Of a DNA stretch of 64,000 bases, positions 8,674-18,600 are shown one piece after another. The notes under the pieces were generated by a model that was not told the DNA's origin, searched no databases, and was given only the letters and a program-made list of their open reading frames with translations. The DNA comes from an uncultured Bryobacterales bacterium (lineage in GTDB: Bacteria > Acidobacteriota > Terriglobia > Bryobacterales > UBA6623), in contig OX638379.1 of NCBI GenBank assembly GCA_951813605.1, forward strand, positions 5,592,062-5,656,061, read 5' to 3'. Each line of letters starts with the position of its first letter. Within the stretch, counting starts at the first letter, position 1. The position numbers and the translations under genes are program-made.

Positions 8674-9306
8674 ATGATCCACCAGATAATGCCGGTCGGC
8701 CCCTTGCAGTGCAACTGCTCGATCATCGGCGACGAAACCACCCGCGAAGCGGTTGTCGTGGACCCCGGCGACGAGATTGACCGCATAGAGGGAGTCGTCT
8801 CGAATCTCGGATTGGCGGTCAAGTGGATCGTAATCACCCACGCTCACATCGACCACATCGGCGGGGCAGGCAAGCTGCGCTCGCGGACGGGGGCGCCCGT
8901 GTACATGAATCAAGACGACTTCGGTCTTTTTCGAAGGCTGGACGATCAGGCGTCGTGGCTCGGCATGCCTGAACCGGAAGGTGTCGAGATTGACGTGAAG
9001 CTGCGTGATGGGGACGCACTGGAGTTCGCGGGGCGCACCTTCGACGTTCTGCATACTCCCGGGCACACCCAGGGCAGCGTGAGCCTGCTGATCGATTCGG
9101 AGAACAAGCTCCTGGCCGGTGACACGCTATTCCGGGACTCGATCGGGAGGACCGACCTACCCGGGGGGGACTATCGTCAAATACTGAGCTCGATCAAGAC
9201 CAAGCTCTTGGCCCTCGACGATCGAGTCGAGGTGGTTTGCGGCCACGGCCCGAGCACGACGATCGGACGGGAACGCGCCCTGAACGTGTTCTTGCGCGGC
9301 CTGTAG
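8674..9306 (+). CDS. metallo-beta-lactamase-fold hydrolase (glyoxalase II-like)
   Basis: A 210-residue MBL-fold enzyme of the small glyoxalase II/YcbL-like group. The metal-binding motif THAHIDHIGG (HxHxDH), LHTPGHTQGSVS, LLAGDTLFRDSIGRTDLPGG and the final VVCGHGPSTT carry all the usual ligands. The start ATG 8674 begins MIHQIMPVGPLQCNC, the family's normal first strand; the frame is open further upstream but inside ygfZ. The likely reaction is hydrolysis of a thioester such as S-lactoylglutathione or a related adduct. The DJ-1/PfpI gene follows 47 nt downstream on the same strand. Both families deal with glyoxal-type stress in other bacteria, which suggests but does not prove a joint role. 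Confidence 0.85.
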   Translation: MIHQIMPVGPLQCNCSIIGDETTREAVVVDPGDEIDRIEGVVSNLGLAVKWIVITHAHIDHIGGAGKLRSRTGAPVYMNQDDFGLFRRLDDQASWLGMPEPEGVEIDVKLRDGDALEFAGRTFDVLHTPGHTQGSVSLLIDSENKLLAGDTLFRDSIGRTDLPGGDYRQILSSIKTKLLALDDRVEVVCGHGPSTTIGRERALNVFLRGL

Positions 9307-9353
9307 CGCCTCGGCGGGGAGGCCGACCCGCACGGTCGCTAGAATCGTCACTG

Positions 9354-9905
9354 ATGGCGAAGAGAATCCTGCTTGTCACTGGCGATTCGGGCGAGAGCTA
9401 CGAGGCGCTATACGCACTGCACCGCTTCCAAGAGGCGGGATACGAGGCCGTGGTAGCCGCCCCCTCGGCGCGTCGGCTGCATTTGGTCATGCACGACTTC
9501 GAGCCGGGCTGGGATACCTACATCGAACGGCAGGGCTACGGGCTCGAAGCGGACATTGCCTTTGACGACGTAGTCGTCGAGGAGCACGCCGCTGTGCTGC
9601 TGCTCGGCGGCAGGGCCCCCGAGTTCCTGCGCCACTTACCTCGTGTCGTCCAGATCGTGCAGCAGTTCGCCGAACAACGAAAGCCTATCTTGTCGATCTG
9701 CCACGGCATCCAGATCCTGGTAGCTGCCGACTTGGTGGCGGGCCGCACGGTGACTTGTTACGAGCATGTCCGCTCCGAGGCGGAACGGGCCGGCGCAACA
9801 TACTCGACCGAGCAAGCGGTTCGCGACGGGAACATCGTCAGCGCCCAGACCTGGGAGTCGCATCCTGAGTTCTACCGGGAGGTCTTCGCCTGCTTGGACG
9901 GCTGA
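9354..9905 (+). CDS. DJ-1/PfpI family protein
   Basis: A 183-residue class I glutamine-amidotransferase-like protein. The nucleophile-elbow Cys is in SICHGIQIL and the early ILLVTGDSGESYEALYALH carries the loop where the conserved acid of this family lies. HPEFYREVF near the end is also typical. Members act as chaperones, deglycases or peptidases, and no specific activity can be assigned. ATG 9354 is the family-consistent start. Its last 34 nt overlap the 3' end of the convergent VWFA gene (9872-12064), so the two messages are complementary at their 3' ends. Confidence 0.85.
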   Translation: MAKRILLVTGDSGESYEALYALHRFQEAGYEAVVAAPSARRLHLVMHDFEPGWDTYIERQGYGLEADIAFDDVVVEEHAAVLLLGGRAPEFLRHLPRVVQIVQQFAEQRKPILSICHGIQILVAADLVAGRTVTCYEHVRSEAERAGATYSTEQAVRDGNIVSAQTWESHPEFYREVFACLDG

Positions 9906-12064
9906 GGTCCGCCGGCCTGCGGGAATCCCGTCGACGGTGACTGGGACGCGGTGTCGACAAGTTGGAAGTCCCGGAAAATCACCGTCTTGTCCTTGCCATC
10001 GTTTGGGACCATAGCAGCGACCGTGTAGCCTCCCGCGGCTAAGTCCACTGTGGACAGGGCGGCCAAGTGACGGATGCGGCCCGACTCGGGTTGCGCCACG
10101 GTCTGGTGGGCGCTGACCGGCAATACCTGCACCGGCTCCTGTCCCCGGTACAGGGCCAGCCTCGGGGCGGGCGGATTCGCAAGCAGATCCGGATCCGGAT
10201 TGTAGATGTCGTACAGCAGGAAGATCGAATCGCCTTTGCTGAACGACTTGACCGAGGTCGCGAAGAAGCGGCTTCCTTCGACCTGCAGGACGTTCTCCGG
10301 TGCCTTTCGCGATGCTTTGGCCGAAACTCTGTCGCCGATATTGTCGATCCGGGTTGTCAGAAGCAATGAACTGGCGGCGACCCCCGACCCGCTTGGCGGG
10401 ATGCGCAGCTGCGTCTGGTAGCTCCCGAGAGTACCGGATAGATCGTCCCGGACGACCACCTTCCAGTCGTAGTCTCCCGGTCTTAGCGGCATTTGAGAAC
10501 TGTAGTGGAGCCACGAGCTGGGATCGCTACTCAGCCGCTCGAGCGCGGCGCTGTCGACTGTCATCTCGAAGCGCCGATCGTCGATGACGGGCACCGATGG
10601 CGGGGCGTTCTCCGCTCGTCTCGCGGTTGCTTGCGCGATTACCGTCAGCTTGACCGTCTCCCCCTTACTCACCGATTCGGACGGAATATCCTTGGTGTGC
10701 AGGCCGACGGCGTAGACCAAGGTCGGAGAACCCTTGGAGTCCAGAAAGAACTCGTGGTCCGCTCGCAGTGGCAGGTCTGAGTAGGGCGTGTCAAAGGTCA
10801 GGGCCTGGTGCATGCGCAGGTTCCGCTCCGAGCGGCTCATGAGTCGAAACGGACGTTGCTCGTAGTAGCCGCGCTGGTGTCTGACCCGCAGGCCCTTTAG
10901 GCGGACGCGGACTTGAAGGCGGCGGAGCCTCCCGCGCTGCTCTTTGTCTTTTGGATAGTAGCCGAGCAAGTAGTAGTCTCCCGTCTCTCGACTGACGACG
11001 TCGAAGACCTCCCCGAAATCGTTGCTGTTCAGGACCGCGCGCCCTCCCGTTCTTTCCGCCAGCGCATAGAGGCCGTCCTGATTGTCCTGTCGCCTCTCCG
11101 CCTGGGTCACGAATCCGTTGTTCTCGACATCGCCGAGAAGCGCTTCGAGCCCTCCGCTCACCTCCGCGTCGCCGTACGGGGCACTAGCGGAAAGCCGGCT
11201 GACATCGGAGACGAAGAAACGGACGCGGGCCTTGGTCGCCTCGTCCTCCAGCACCTTCATAATGTCGATGTTGTCCTCGTCGACCGGCAGTCCGGTAGAG
11301 AAGAGGACCACGATCTTCCTCCCGGGATAGATGCTCAGAGCGCGAATTAGATCGATGTATTCATACATCCGCACGCGGCGGTAGAGGGCCGCGCGGTCGG
11401 CAATCTCCTCGAGCTCCTCCGAGAACTCGTCGTTCGTATCTTCGATCAGAGCGTCCAATTCGGCGCTGTAGTCGATGTCGTCGCGCGCAAGGTCGACCGC
11501 CAGCGTGTCGACGAAGCTGGCGCCCCCGCGTCCTCCCGACGCCCTTGAGAGCATTCCTTGCAGCCGCTCGTGCAGCTCGCTGCGGCGCGAAGTGAAAGGG
11601 GATCCCTCGATTGAGACGAGCACTCCCGGGACGAGGCTCTTGTCGACAAAGTCTTTGACAGCCTCGTATATCCTCAGCCGATCTTCGCGACGACCGCGAG
11701 TGGCGACATAGATAAACGTGCTGCGTCTCAATTCGCTCGCGGCTTCGGCGGGGGTCGGCTCGGGACGGTCTTCGCCCCGGAACGAGTCAACCGCGACGCT
11801 AGTTGCCTCGGGACGCGTTACGTACTCGAATGTCGCGATGGCCTGCGGTCGACCGTTCTCGATTAGTTCGAAATCGTCCTTCTGCAGGTCCGGAACCACT
11901 CGGCTGTTGCGGTCCGTCACACGGACTTCGACTTGTACCAGCTCGGTCTCCGCCGTGAAGACAGGACCTCTCTGTCCGGCCAGCGGCAGGCAGCAGCCAA
12001 AGGCCGAGACGATGGCGGCTAGGCGCGTGATTCTCGAGCCTGGCCAGCGATCTAAACCCCTCAC
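9872..12064 (-). CDS. VWFA-related acidobacterial-domain secreted protein
   Basis: A 730-residue exported protein of the family named for the VWFA-related acidobacterial domain. An N-terminal hydrophobic signal runs to about residue 30 (LAAIVSAFGCCLPLAG). The diagnostic opening block is VQVEVRVTDRNSRVVPDLQ then KDDFELIENGRPQAIATFEY. A VWA-like fold follows to about residue 370 (RKIVVLFSTGLPVDEDNID, then GLYALAERTGGRAVLNSND and YYLLGYYPKD), and then beta-rich domains. A canonical MIDAS DxSxS is not evident at the expected strand. The start is GTG 12064, overlapping by 4 nt (GTGA) the stop of a small upstream ORF. Function is unknown; the family is expanded in Acidobacteria. Confidence 0.85.
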   Translation of the reverse strand: MRGLDRWPGSRITRLAAIVSAFGCCLPLAGQRGPVFTAETELVQVEVRVTDRNSRVVPDLQKDDFELIENGRPQAIATFEYVTRPEATSVAVDSFRGEDRPEPTPAEAASELRRSTFIYVATRGRREDRLRIYEAVKDFVDKSLVPGVLVSIEGSPFTSRRSELHERLQGMLSRASGGRGGASFVDTLAVDLARDDIDYSAELDALIEDTNDEFSEELEEIADRAALYRRVRMYEYIDLIRALSIYPGRKIVVLFSTGLPVDEDNIDIMKVLEDEATKARVRFFVSDVSRLSASAPYGDAEVSGGLEALLGDVENNGFVTQAERRQDNQDGLYALAERTGGRAVLNSNDFGEVFDVVSRETGDYYLLGYYPKDKEQRGRLRRLQVRVRLKGLRVRHQRGYYEQRPFRLMSRSERNLRMHQALTFDTPYSDLPLRADHEFFLDSKGSPTLVYAVGLHTKDIPSESVSKGETVKLTVIAQATARRAENAPPSVPVIDDRRFEMTVDSAALERLSSDPSSWLHYSSQMPLRPGDYDWKVVVRDDLSGTLGSYQTQLRIPPSGSGVAASSLLLTTRIDNIGDRVSAKASRKAPENVLQVEGSRFFATSVKSFSKGDSIFLLYDIYNPDPDLLANPPAPRLALYRGQEPVQVLPVSAHQTVAQPESGRIRHLAALSTVDLAAGGYTVAAMVPNDGKDKTVIFRDFQLVDTASQSPSTGFPQAGGPQPSKQAKTSR

Positions 12065-12288
12065 GGCAAGCTCCTACCCGCGCTTGCAGGTCGGAAGTGG
12101 CGGCCAGCTGCGATCGGGGTCATGCCCTGGGGCGCGCTCCGGCATTCCCGGAGCCGAGGCCGCGAGAGAGCCCATGCTAGTAGGGCTAGGGCCATGGCCG
12201 GGACGTTTGCGATCACGAAAGCCAATTCCACCCCGATTATGACGAAGAACCCTTGCTCTGGGTTGCCGAAGGAGGTGCTTTCCCGCAT
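12061..12288 (-). CDS. possible small single-pass membrane protein upstream of the VWFA gene
   Basis: A 75-codon frame from ATG 12288 whose stop overlaps the GTG start of the VWFA gene by 4 nt, the arrangement of translationally coupled genes. Residues about 14-43 form one long hydrophobic segment (FFVIIGVELAFVIANVPAMA continuing into LALLAWALS) followed by an Arg-rich end. That would fit a small inner-membrane protein. I recognise no family, there is no clear ribosome-binding site, and chance cannot be excluded. Confidence 0.35.
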   Translation of the reverse strand: MRESTSFGNPEQGFFVIIGVELAFVIANVPAMALALLAWALSRPRLRECRSAPQGMTPIAAGRHFRPASAGRSLP

Positions 12289-12795
12289 TGTTCTCGACTA
12301 TTGAACCGGGCAAGCGGGCCCTGCTCAACAACCAGACTGGAGACGAAGGCGGAGTCTGGAACGATCGAACACATCCCAAAAGCAATCCCCCAGATCTCTG
12401 CCCGGGGAGAAGGGGCGTGAAAGGCAGCTCCCTGTCCGCTGGCAGTTAGCGCGGGACTCGCCCCACGAAGAATAGGGTGCCTGTCGCGATGACAAACTTC
12501 CTCCTCCCAGGCTCCTGCGGAGTTTGATAACGCGCCTCTTCCCAGGAATCCGCGCAGGCCAGATCGCTCGGTTCCTCAGCCTCAACGTAGGACGAGCCCG
12601 TGCAAGCCGAGTAGTCCTCCGAATCGCGGAGGCACGTGCCCGTGGCAAGCGACACCAGCGGCGGCGTTAGCCAACCCAAGCAACCTCCGCAATGCGGACA
12701 GGCGATCGGTGAGGTCGACGCGATCTTCCCGCTCTCCCAGCACTAAAGCAGGGCCACCAAATGGCCCCCTGGCTGGGCGGTCTGACCTCGAAGGC
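12289..12795. other. intergenic region with no confident gene
   Basis: Several short frames cross this 0.5 kb on the minus strand without a start context or family match. The one suggestive segment (12446-12679) is listed separately as a possible folC remnant. The tRNA-Ser gene follows at its right edge. Confidence 0.5.
12446..12679 (-). pseudogene. possible 3' remnant of a folC-like (folylpolyglutamate synthase) gene
   Basis: The 77-codon frame ends in RRKFVIATGTLFFVGRVPR. That resembles the last strand of FolC enzymes, which typically end in a V-x-V-T-G-S-L-F-L-V-G-E motif. The preceding SWEEARYQTP is also like the helix before it. Upstream of 12679 I find no ATPase or ligase motif, so only a tail would be left. 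The match is short and may be chance. Confidence 0.25.
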
Positions 12796-12889
<94 letters not shown>

Positions 12890-13578
12890 TTTTGTCAAAG
12901 TAGCACACGTCGACGCGCTCCCGCTACGTGCCAGAGCCAGTCACTCGGCCGCTCCAGGGCTCGGGTTCAAGCCACCGCGCCGACCTGAGAAGCGCATTCC
13001 TTGGGCGACCCAGCCAGGTGCATGACGCCGAACTTAGTCTTCCTTCTGCGGCGATTCGATGTGCTGATCTGCCCGGCCACGATCGCTCCGGCAGCTCTTC
13101 GGAAAGGCGGCCGCTGTCTTCAGAATCGCCGCTTGCCCTCGCAGTATCATCGAAAGAACCCGCGCCGGGAACGCTCTCGGTTCTGGTTTCGGGCCGGCGT
13201 TCATCGATTCCGCCATTTCCCGCAAGCTGCGCCGCAGGCCAAACCCCAAAACTCCGCGACAATGCCAGTTCGAGAATCAATTCTTGACACGTTTTCTCAG
13301 ACCTGTTCCTAGCCTTCCCCTACGGCTAGTTCCGGACGGTACCCGCTTGTTTTGGCGCCAGTGCGACGCCGCCCTGCCGACGCGGCTGCTGCCGCTTGCC
13401 TCGTTCCGCCAATCCGGCGACCCCTCCCGGCCCGAATTGTGCGGCTTTGATCCCGTAAATCCATCTGGCTGCAGGCAGGCGTTCCCGACCGCAGCATAAT
13501 GAAATCAGTCTCTAGAGGTGGCAGGGCGCGCGGCCCGTCCGGCAATAGCCTCGCAGCGCCGGAGTTCTTAAGGAAACC
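12890..13578. other. long leader/intergenic region between tRNA-Ser and lysC
   Basis: About 690 nt without a recognisable gene. Frames of 70-120 codons on both strands (for example 12924-13280 minus and 12928-13287 plus) overlap each other and have the look of GC-rich chance frames. A CATAAT hexamer at 13495-13500 has no good -35 partner. TAAGGAAA just before 13579 is the lysC ribosome-binding site. I do not recognise a riboswitch. Confidence 0.5.
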
Positions 13579-14955
13579 ATGCTTGTAATGAAATTCGGCG
13601 GGACCTCCCTCGAGGAACCCGCGGCGATTCGCCGCGCTTGCCGGATCGTCGAGGCCAGCATCGCTCGAAGTCCGCTTGTCGTGGTCTCGGCCATGGGCAA
13701 TACGACGGACCGTCTGTTAGAGGCAGTCGCGGAGGAATCGGACGGTGCCTGCGCGGTCCTATCCGACCTGCGCCGTTTGGCGCTGGAAGCGGCCGCAGCA
13801 ACCGTTTCGCAAGCGGCTGAGCACGAGTTCAGCGCTTTCTTGGACGGAGTTTTCTCAGACGCCTCCCGGTTGCTGGAGCGACTCTCGCAGAGAGCTGAAA
13901 GACTTGCCCCGTCCGCCGACCTCGACGCCCTGCTGGCGTGCGGCGAGCGCATTTCGAGCCGGTTTTTCAGTCTTGCCCTGCGCGCGCAAGGACTGGCTGC
14001 CGTCCACTTAGACGCAAGGGCGCTTATTGTCACTGAATCGCGTCACGGCGGGGCAGCCGCGAAGCTCGACCTTACCTGGAGAAGGGTCCGCGAAGTTGCC
14101 CTGCCCCTCCTCGAGGCCGGTTCCACGCCCGTCATGGGAGGGTTCATCGCCAGGAACATCCAGGGTGTCCCGACGACGCTCGGTCGCGGCGGCTCCGATT
14201 ACACCGCATCCTTGGCCGGTGCAGCGCTGGGCGTGGACGAGGTCCAGATATGGACAGATGTTGATGGCGTGATGACAGCCGACCCCAGCGTGGTCGAATC
14301 GGCTCGGAGCCTGCGCGTGCTTTCGTTGCTCGAGGCGTCCGAACTGGCCTACTTCGGAGGCCGAGTGCTGCATCCGTCGACGCTGCTACCGGCGATCGAG
14401 CATCGGATCCCGATTCGCGTCCTCAACTCGATGCGACCGGGCGCCGAGGGGACATTGATCGTTCGGGACCCTCCCGAGTCCCCCAATGTCGTCAAGTCCG
14501 TTGTGTACAAGGAAAACATCACGCTGATCGACATTCATTCCACTCGCATGCTGATGGCCCACGGCTTCTTGGCTAGGATCTTCGCGGTTTTCGAGCGGCA
14601 CGAGACAGCCGTCGATATGGTGTCCACATCGGAGGTGAGCGTTTCGATGACCGTGGATAACCCCGTAACGGTTGACCGAATCCTGGGCGACCTTGCGAGC
14701 TTCTCTCGCGCGCAAGCTTCGTCAGGGAAAGCGATCGTTTGCGTGGTCGGGGAGGGCATCCGGTATACTCCGGGAATCGCTGCCAAGGTGTTCAACGCGT
14801 TGGAGGGTATCCGCATCCGGATGATTTCGCTCGGAGCGTCTCGCGTGAACGTCGGCTTCGTCATCGACGAAGAGGACCTAGAGGCTGCTGTCCGTCGCCT
14901 GCACGCGACTTTCTTCCCGTCGTCCTCTCGCCGGAAGGACAAGGCTGTTGAGTGA
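13579..14955 (+). CDS. lysC: aspartate kinase (monofunctional, ThrA/LysC class)
   Basis: The product phosphorylates aspartate, the first step towards lysine, threonine, methionine and diaminopimelate. At 458 residues with about 300 kinase residues it belongs to the longer LysC/ThrA-like class. The motifs are MKFGGTSL (ATP/aspartate binding), VVVSAMGNTTD, ACGERISSRF, GRGGSDYTASL and the WTDVDGVMTADP loop. Two ACT domains follow (about 305-450), starting NITLIDIHSTRM and IVCVVGEGIRYTPGIAAKVF, and predict feedback inhibition by an end product. The start ATG 13579 has TAAGGAAA just upstream. It overlaps dapB by 8 nt, making a two-gene lysine/DAP operon. Confidence 0.95.
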   Translation: MLVMKFGGTSLEEPAAIRRACRIVEASIARSPLVVVSAMGNTTDRLLEAVAEESDGACAVLSDLRRLALEAAAATVSQAAEHEFSAFLDGVFSDASRLLERLSQRAERLAPSADLDALLACGERISSRFFSLALRAQGLAAVHLDARALIVTESRHGGAAAKLDLTWRRVREVALPLLEAGSTPVMGGFIARNIQGVPTTLGRGGSDYTASLAGAALGVDEVQIWTDVDGVMTADPSVVESARSLRVLSLLEASELAYFGGRVLHPSTLLPAIEHRIPIRVLNSMRPGAEGTLIVRDPPESPNVVKSVVYKENITLIDIHSTRMLMAHGFLARIFAVFERHETAVDMVSTSEVSVSMTVDNPVTVDRILGDLASFSRAQASSGKAIVCVVGEGIRYTPGIAAKVFNALEGIRIRMISLGASRVNVGFVIDEEDLEAAVRRLHATFFPSSSRRKDKAVE

Positions 14956-15658
14956 CATCCCTGACAAGTTGGCCCTGGTGGGGTACGGCCGCATGGGCCG
15001 CCTCATCGAGCAGCTAGCGCCGTCCCACGGCTTCGCGGTCGCGTTGCGTCTCGACGAGTTCAACAACCCTGACGGCGTCGGCCTGACTCCGGAGAACTTC
15101 GACGGGATCAATGTCGCGGTCGACTTCTCGATCCCCGAGGTCGTAGCGGACAACGCTGTCCGGCTGGCCGAGCTCGGCGTCCCGCTAGCGATCGGCACCA
15201 CGGGCTGGCTGGACCAGTTGGACCGCGTGCGCGAAGCGGTCGAGCGCAACGATTCGGCCGTGGTGTACGGGGCGAACTTCTCAATCGGAGTGAACGCCTT
15301 CTACCGCGTCGTTGAGGCCGCCTCTAAAGCCTTGGCCGCCCAGCGGGAATATGACGCCTTCATGTACGAAGCGCATCATAAGTACAAAAAGGACGCGCCG
15401 TCCGGAACTGCCTTGCGACTGCTCGATGCGATGCGGGAGGCGGGCTACTCGCGCCCGGTCGATGTCGCCACGCAACGCAGCGGTCAATTCCCGGGGATCC
15501 ATGAAATCGGATTTGACTCGGAGGCCGACACCATCAGAGTGAGCCACGCGGCGAGGAACCGCTCGGGCTTCGCCCACGGCGCGCTCAAGGCGGCGCGGTG
15601 GATCATGGACAGGAAGGGCGTCTTTGAGTTCTCCAGGATCTGGGACCGTCTCGACTGA
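14948..15658 (+). CDS. dapB: 4-hydroxy-tetrahydrodipicolinate reductase
   Basis: This enzyme reduces HTPA to tetrahydrodipicolinate with NAD(P)H in the diaminopimelate/lysine pathway. It has 236 residues, shorter than the roughly 270 of E. coli. The Rossmann motif LVGYGRMGR opens the protein, then VAVDFSIPE, IGTTGW and the catalytic EAHHKYKKDAPSGTA with its His-His-x-x-Lys arrangement. The start is TTG 14948, overlapping the end of lysC by 8 nt, so translation is probably coupled. It ends 14 nt before the convergent TonB receptor gene. Confidence 0.93.
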   Translation: MSDIPDKLALVGYGRMGRLIEQLAPSHGFAVALRLDEFNNPDGVGLTPENFDGINVAVDFSIPEVVADNAVRLAELGVPLAIGTTGWLDQLDRVREAVERNDSAVVYGANFSIGVNAFYRVVEAASKALAAQREYDAFMYEAHHKYKKDAPSGTALRLLDAMREAGYSRPVDVATQRSGQFPGIHEIGFDSEADTIRVSHAARNRSGFAHGALKAARWIMDRKGVFEFSRIWDRLD

Positions 15659-15672
15659 GGGCTGTCCCCCGC

Positions 15673-18600
15673 TCAGAAGATCAGCTTCACGCCGAACTGC
15701 ATCTCGCGCCCGTCCCGCGCTGCCAGTATCCGGCCGAAGCCTTGTGTGCCGAAGAAGACATTGGGGTTCAGGAAGTTCGGCGTGTTGAGCATGTTGAACA
15801 GCTCGACGCGCAATTGCAGAGTTGCCGTTTCCCCGAGGCCGAGGTTCTTCAGAACAGAGAAATCAAGGTTGGCCAGGCCGGGCCCGCGCACGATGTTGCG
15901 ACCCGCGCTCCCGAAGCTGCCAAACGCGGGCAGAGCGAAGGCGGCCGTGTCAAACCAGCGCTGGGGATCCGGGCTGGACAGGTTCGGATCTCCCACGAGA
16001 TCCGGGCGGTCGCCCGCGCCGAACCCGTAGCTAGACTGGCCGGTGTTCGAGTTGTCGAACTCTCCCGGCAGGGCGACCGTGTAGGGCTGCCCGGTCTGCA
16101 GGGCGACGACACCGTTCAACTGCCAGTTCCCAAGTAGCTTCGCCGTGCCGCCGCGCCAGCCGCTGCCCCAGGTCTTTCCCGGCCCGAACGGCAATTCGTA
16201 GACGAAGCTGCCCGTGAACCGGTGCGGCACGTCGAAGCTTGAGCGTGCCCGCTCGGCGGCAATGTTGTTGCTGTCCTGCGGGTAGTTGGCGTCGCCCGCC
16301 GACGCGAAGAAATTCGAAGCATTGTCGATCGACTTGGACCAGGTGTACGAGAAAAGCCCCGTCAGCCCCGTCTGGAAACGGCACTGGAATTGCGCCTGGA
16401 GGCTGTGATAGACGGAATCGAAAGCCGAAGCGATCAAATTGATGTCCGAGAAAGTTGGCAGGGGGCGGTAATTGGGCTGTGCGGGCGACGGTGCCGGCTG
16501 GTTGATGTCGCGGGCTCCCACCAGCTTGGTGCCCCGCGACCCGCTGTACCCCACGCTCAGCACCGTGTCCTCGAACAGTTCGGACTGCACTGTGAAATTC
16601 CACTGCTGGGCGTAGGTGGTGCGCAGGTTCAGGTCGTACGTCGTTACGCTCGGCGGCACCGGGGCGGCCTGCCCTTCCGGCCACGGTTGGTCGATTGTCA
16701 GGGGCGCGAATCGCGACGGGAAGAACAGGAAGGCTCGGAAGAAGGGCGGGTTGAAGTATATCCCTTGTCCCGCTGCGAGATCGGAGAAGTTGTAGTACAG
16801 TCCCCAGCCCGTGCGCACTACCACCCGATCAGTTCCCAATGGCCGCAACGCCAGGCTCAGGCGAGGCGCCACGTTGTTTCGATCGGGATAAAACCCGCTG
16901 CGCGGTATCCCGCTCTCGCCAAGGCGCACGATCTGCATGCTGCTTGCGTCGTAGATCGATGCCGCGTCGTTTGCGTCGTATGCGGGCTGGTTGTTCTCGT
17001 AGCGGAAACCGAGCGATAGCGTCAGGTTGCGCGAGATCCGCCAGGTATCGGTCGCGAAGGCATTGGTGGCTCCGGTGCGCGCGGCTTGGAGAGTGTCGCT
17101 ACGTGCCGCGAGCGTGTAGGTGGGCAGTCCGAGCAGGAGGTCGGCGAGAGAGTTCTGAGTGTAGGCCCGGTTCGTGAAGTAAAGGCTCCCTCGCGAAAGT
17201 ACGTTGCGAAAGCCGTCCTGGCCGATCCCGCGCTGCTCGAACCCGACTTGCACCAAGTGGCCGCCCCTCGAGTAGCTCAGGGTGTCTGAGACCTGCCAGG
17301 ATTTCACCGTGCTGACTTGGGGGTTGTTGAATTCGCCGCCCAGCGAGGAAAAGCCCGTGACCTGGAAGAAGCTCAGGCCGAGGTCGAGTTCTCTCGCGGC
17401 GAAGTCCGGCAGGCCGATTTGGCTGTTGAGGCTCGTCCCGCTGTTTTCGTGAATCGTGCGGTTCGACAGGTGGCTGAAGCCGAAGCGCGCTTCGTTGATC
17501 CAGTTCGACCCCAGCGCGTGGGTTTCCGCCACCATAACGTTCTGGCCGCGCTCGTCGAGATCGTTGCCGTAGCCGGGAACCGAGGAGAACTGCTGCGCGG
17601 CAAAGGGCTCGCTCCGGTCGCTGTCGGAAAAGCTGAAGCGACCTGATAGCTGGCCGCCCTCGCCCAAATGGGCGTCGAGCTTTACGTCGAACTTACCGGT
17701 TCGGTCCGTCCCCACCGGCGCCGACACGAAGTTCTGCCCGGCGACCCCGCTGTTGGCAAGCGGGTACAGCCCCGTCACGGCCTGCCCGATTGGGTGCGCG
17801 AACGGTAACCGCGCATTTGGAAACGGCTGTTGCGTATAGAAGTTGATAGGCGCTTGGCTCGCGCTTGCCGAGAAGTCGCCTTGGCGCTCGGCCTCGGTTG
17901 GGACATTGGTGGTGCGCGTCGATGCGCGGTCTTCTAGCAGGCTTTCGAAGTTCGCGAAGAAGAACGCGGTGTTCGCGACCATTGGCCCGCCGAGCGATGC
18001 GCCGAACTGATTTCTGCGCAGGGTTGGCACCGGATCGTCCGGATGGCTGAAGAAGTTGCGGGCGTCCAGCCGGTCGTTGCGAAGAAACTCGTACGCCGTG
18101 CCGTGCAGCTCGTTCGTGCCCTGCTTGATGGCGACCGCGATCTGGCCCCCGCTGTTGCGTCCCAAGCCGGCCTCGGAATTGGAAGTCTGGATGCGGAATT
18201 CCCGCACAGCGTCGACGGGAGGGGCGAAACTGAAGCTGTTGAGGATCGGATCGATTGCGTAGACGCCGTCGTAGACGAACGAGTTGGCGGATTCCCGCGC
18301 GCCGTTCGCCTGGAGCGCGAACCGCCCGCGCTCGCTCCCTGGCGAGCCGACTGCCGCAGGCACCGTGCCCGGCGACAGAAGCGATAGCTGCAGGAAGTTT
18401 CGACCGTTCAGCGGAAGGCTGACGATGAAGCGGTTGGGGATCACGTTTCCGGTCGCGGCATTCGCCGTCTCGAGCACCGAGGGTGCCGCGCTCACGGTTA
18501 TCGCGTCGCTTGCCGATCCAACCTCCAGGGCGAAATCGGCCCGGGCCTTGCTGCCGAGCGCTAGCTGGATGGTCTCCCCGGAAGCCGGCCGGAAGCCCTC

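Noticed and set aside
8650..9066. An N-terminal extension of YgfZ reaching 9066
   Set aside because: It is antisense to the well-supported MBL hydrolase and carries none of the family's residues.
12269..12277. A perfect AAGGAGGTG ribosome-binding sequence on the plus strand
   Set aside because: No ATG, GTG or TTG lies at a usable distance; the only frame it could serve is about nine codons long.
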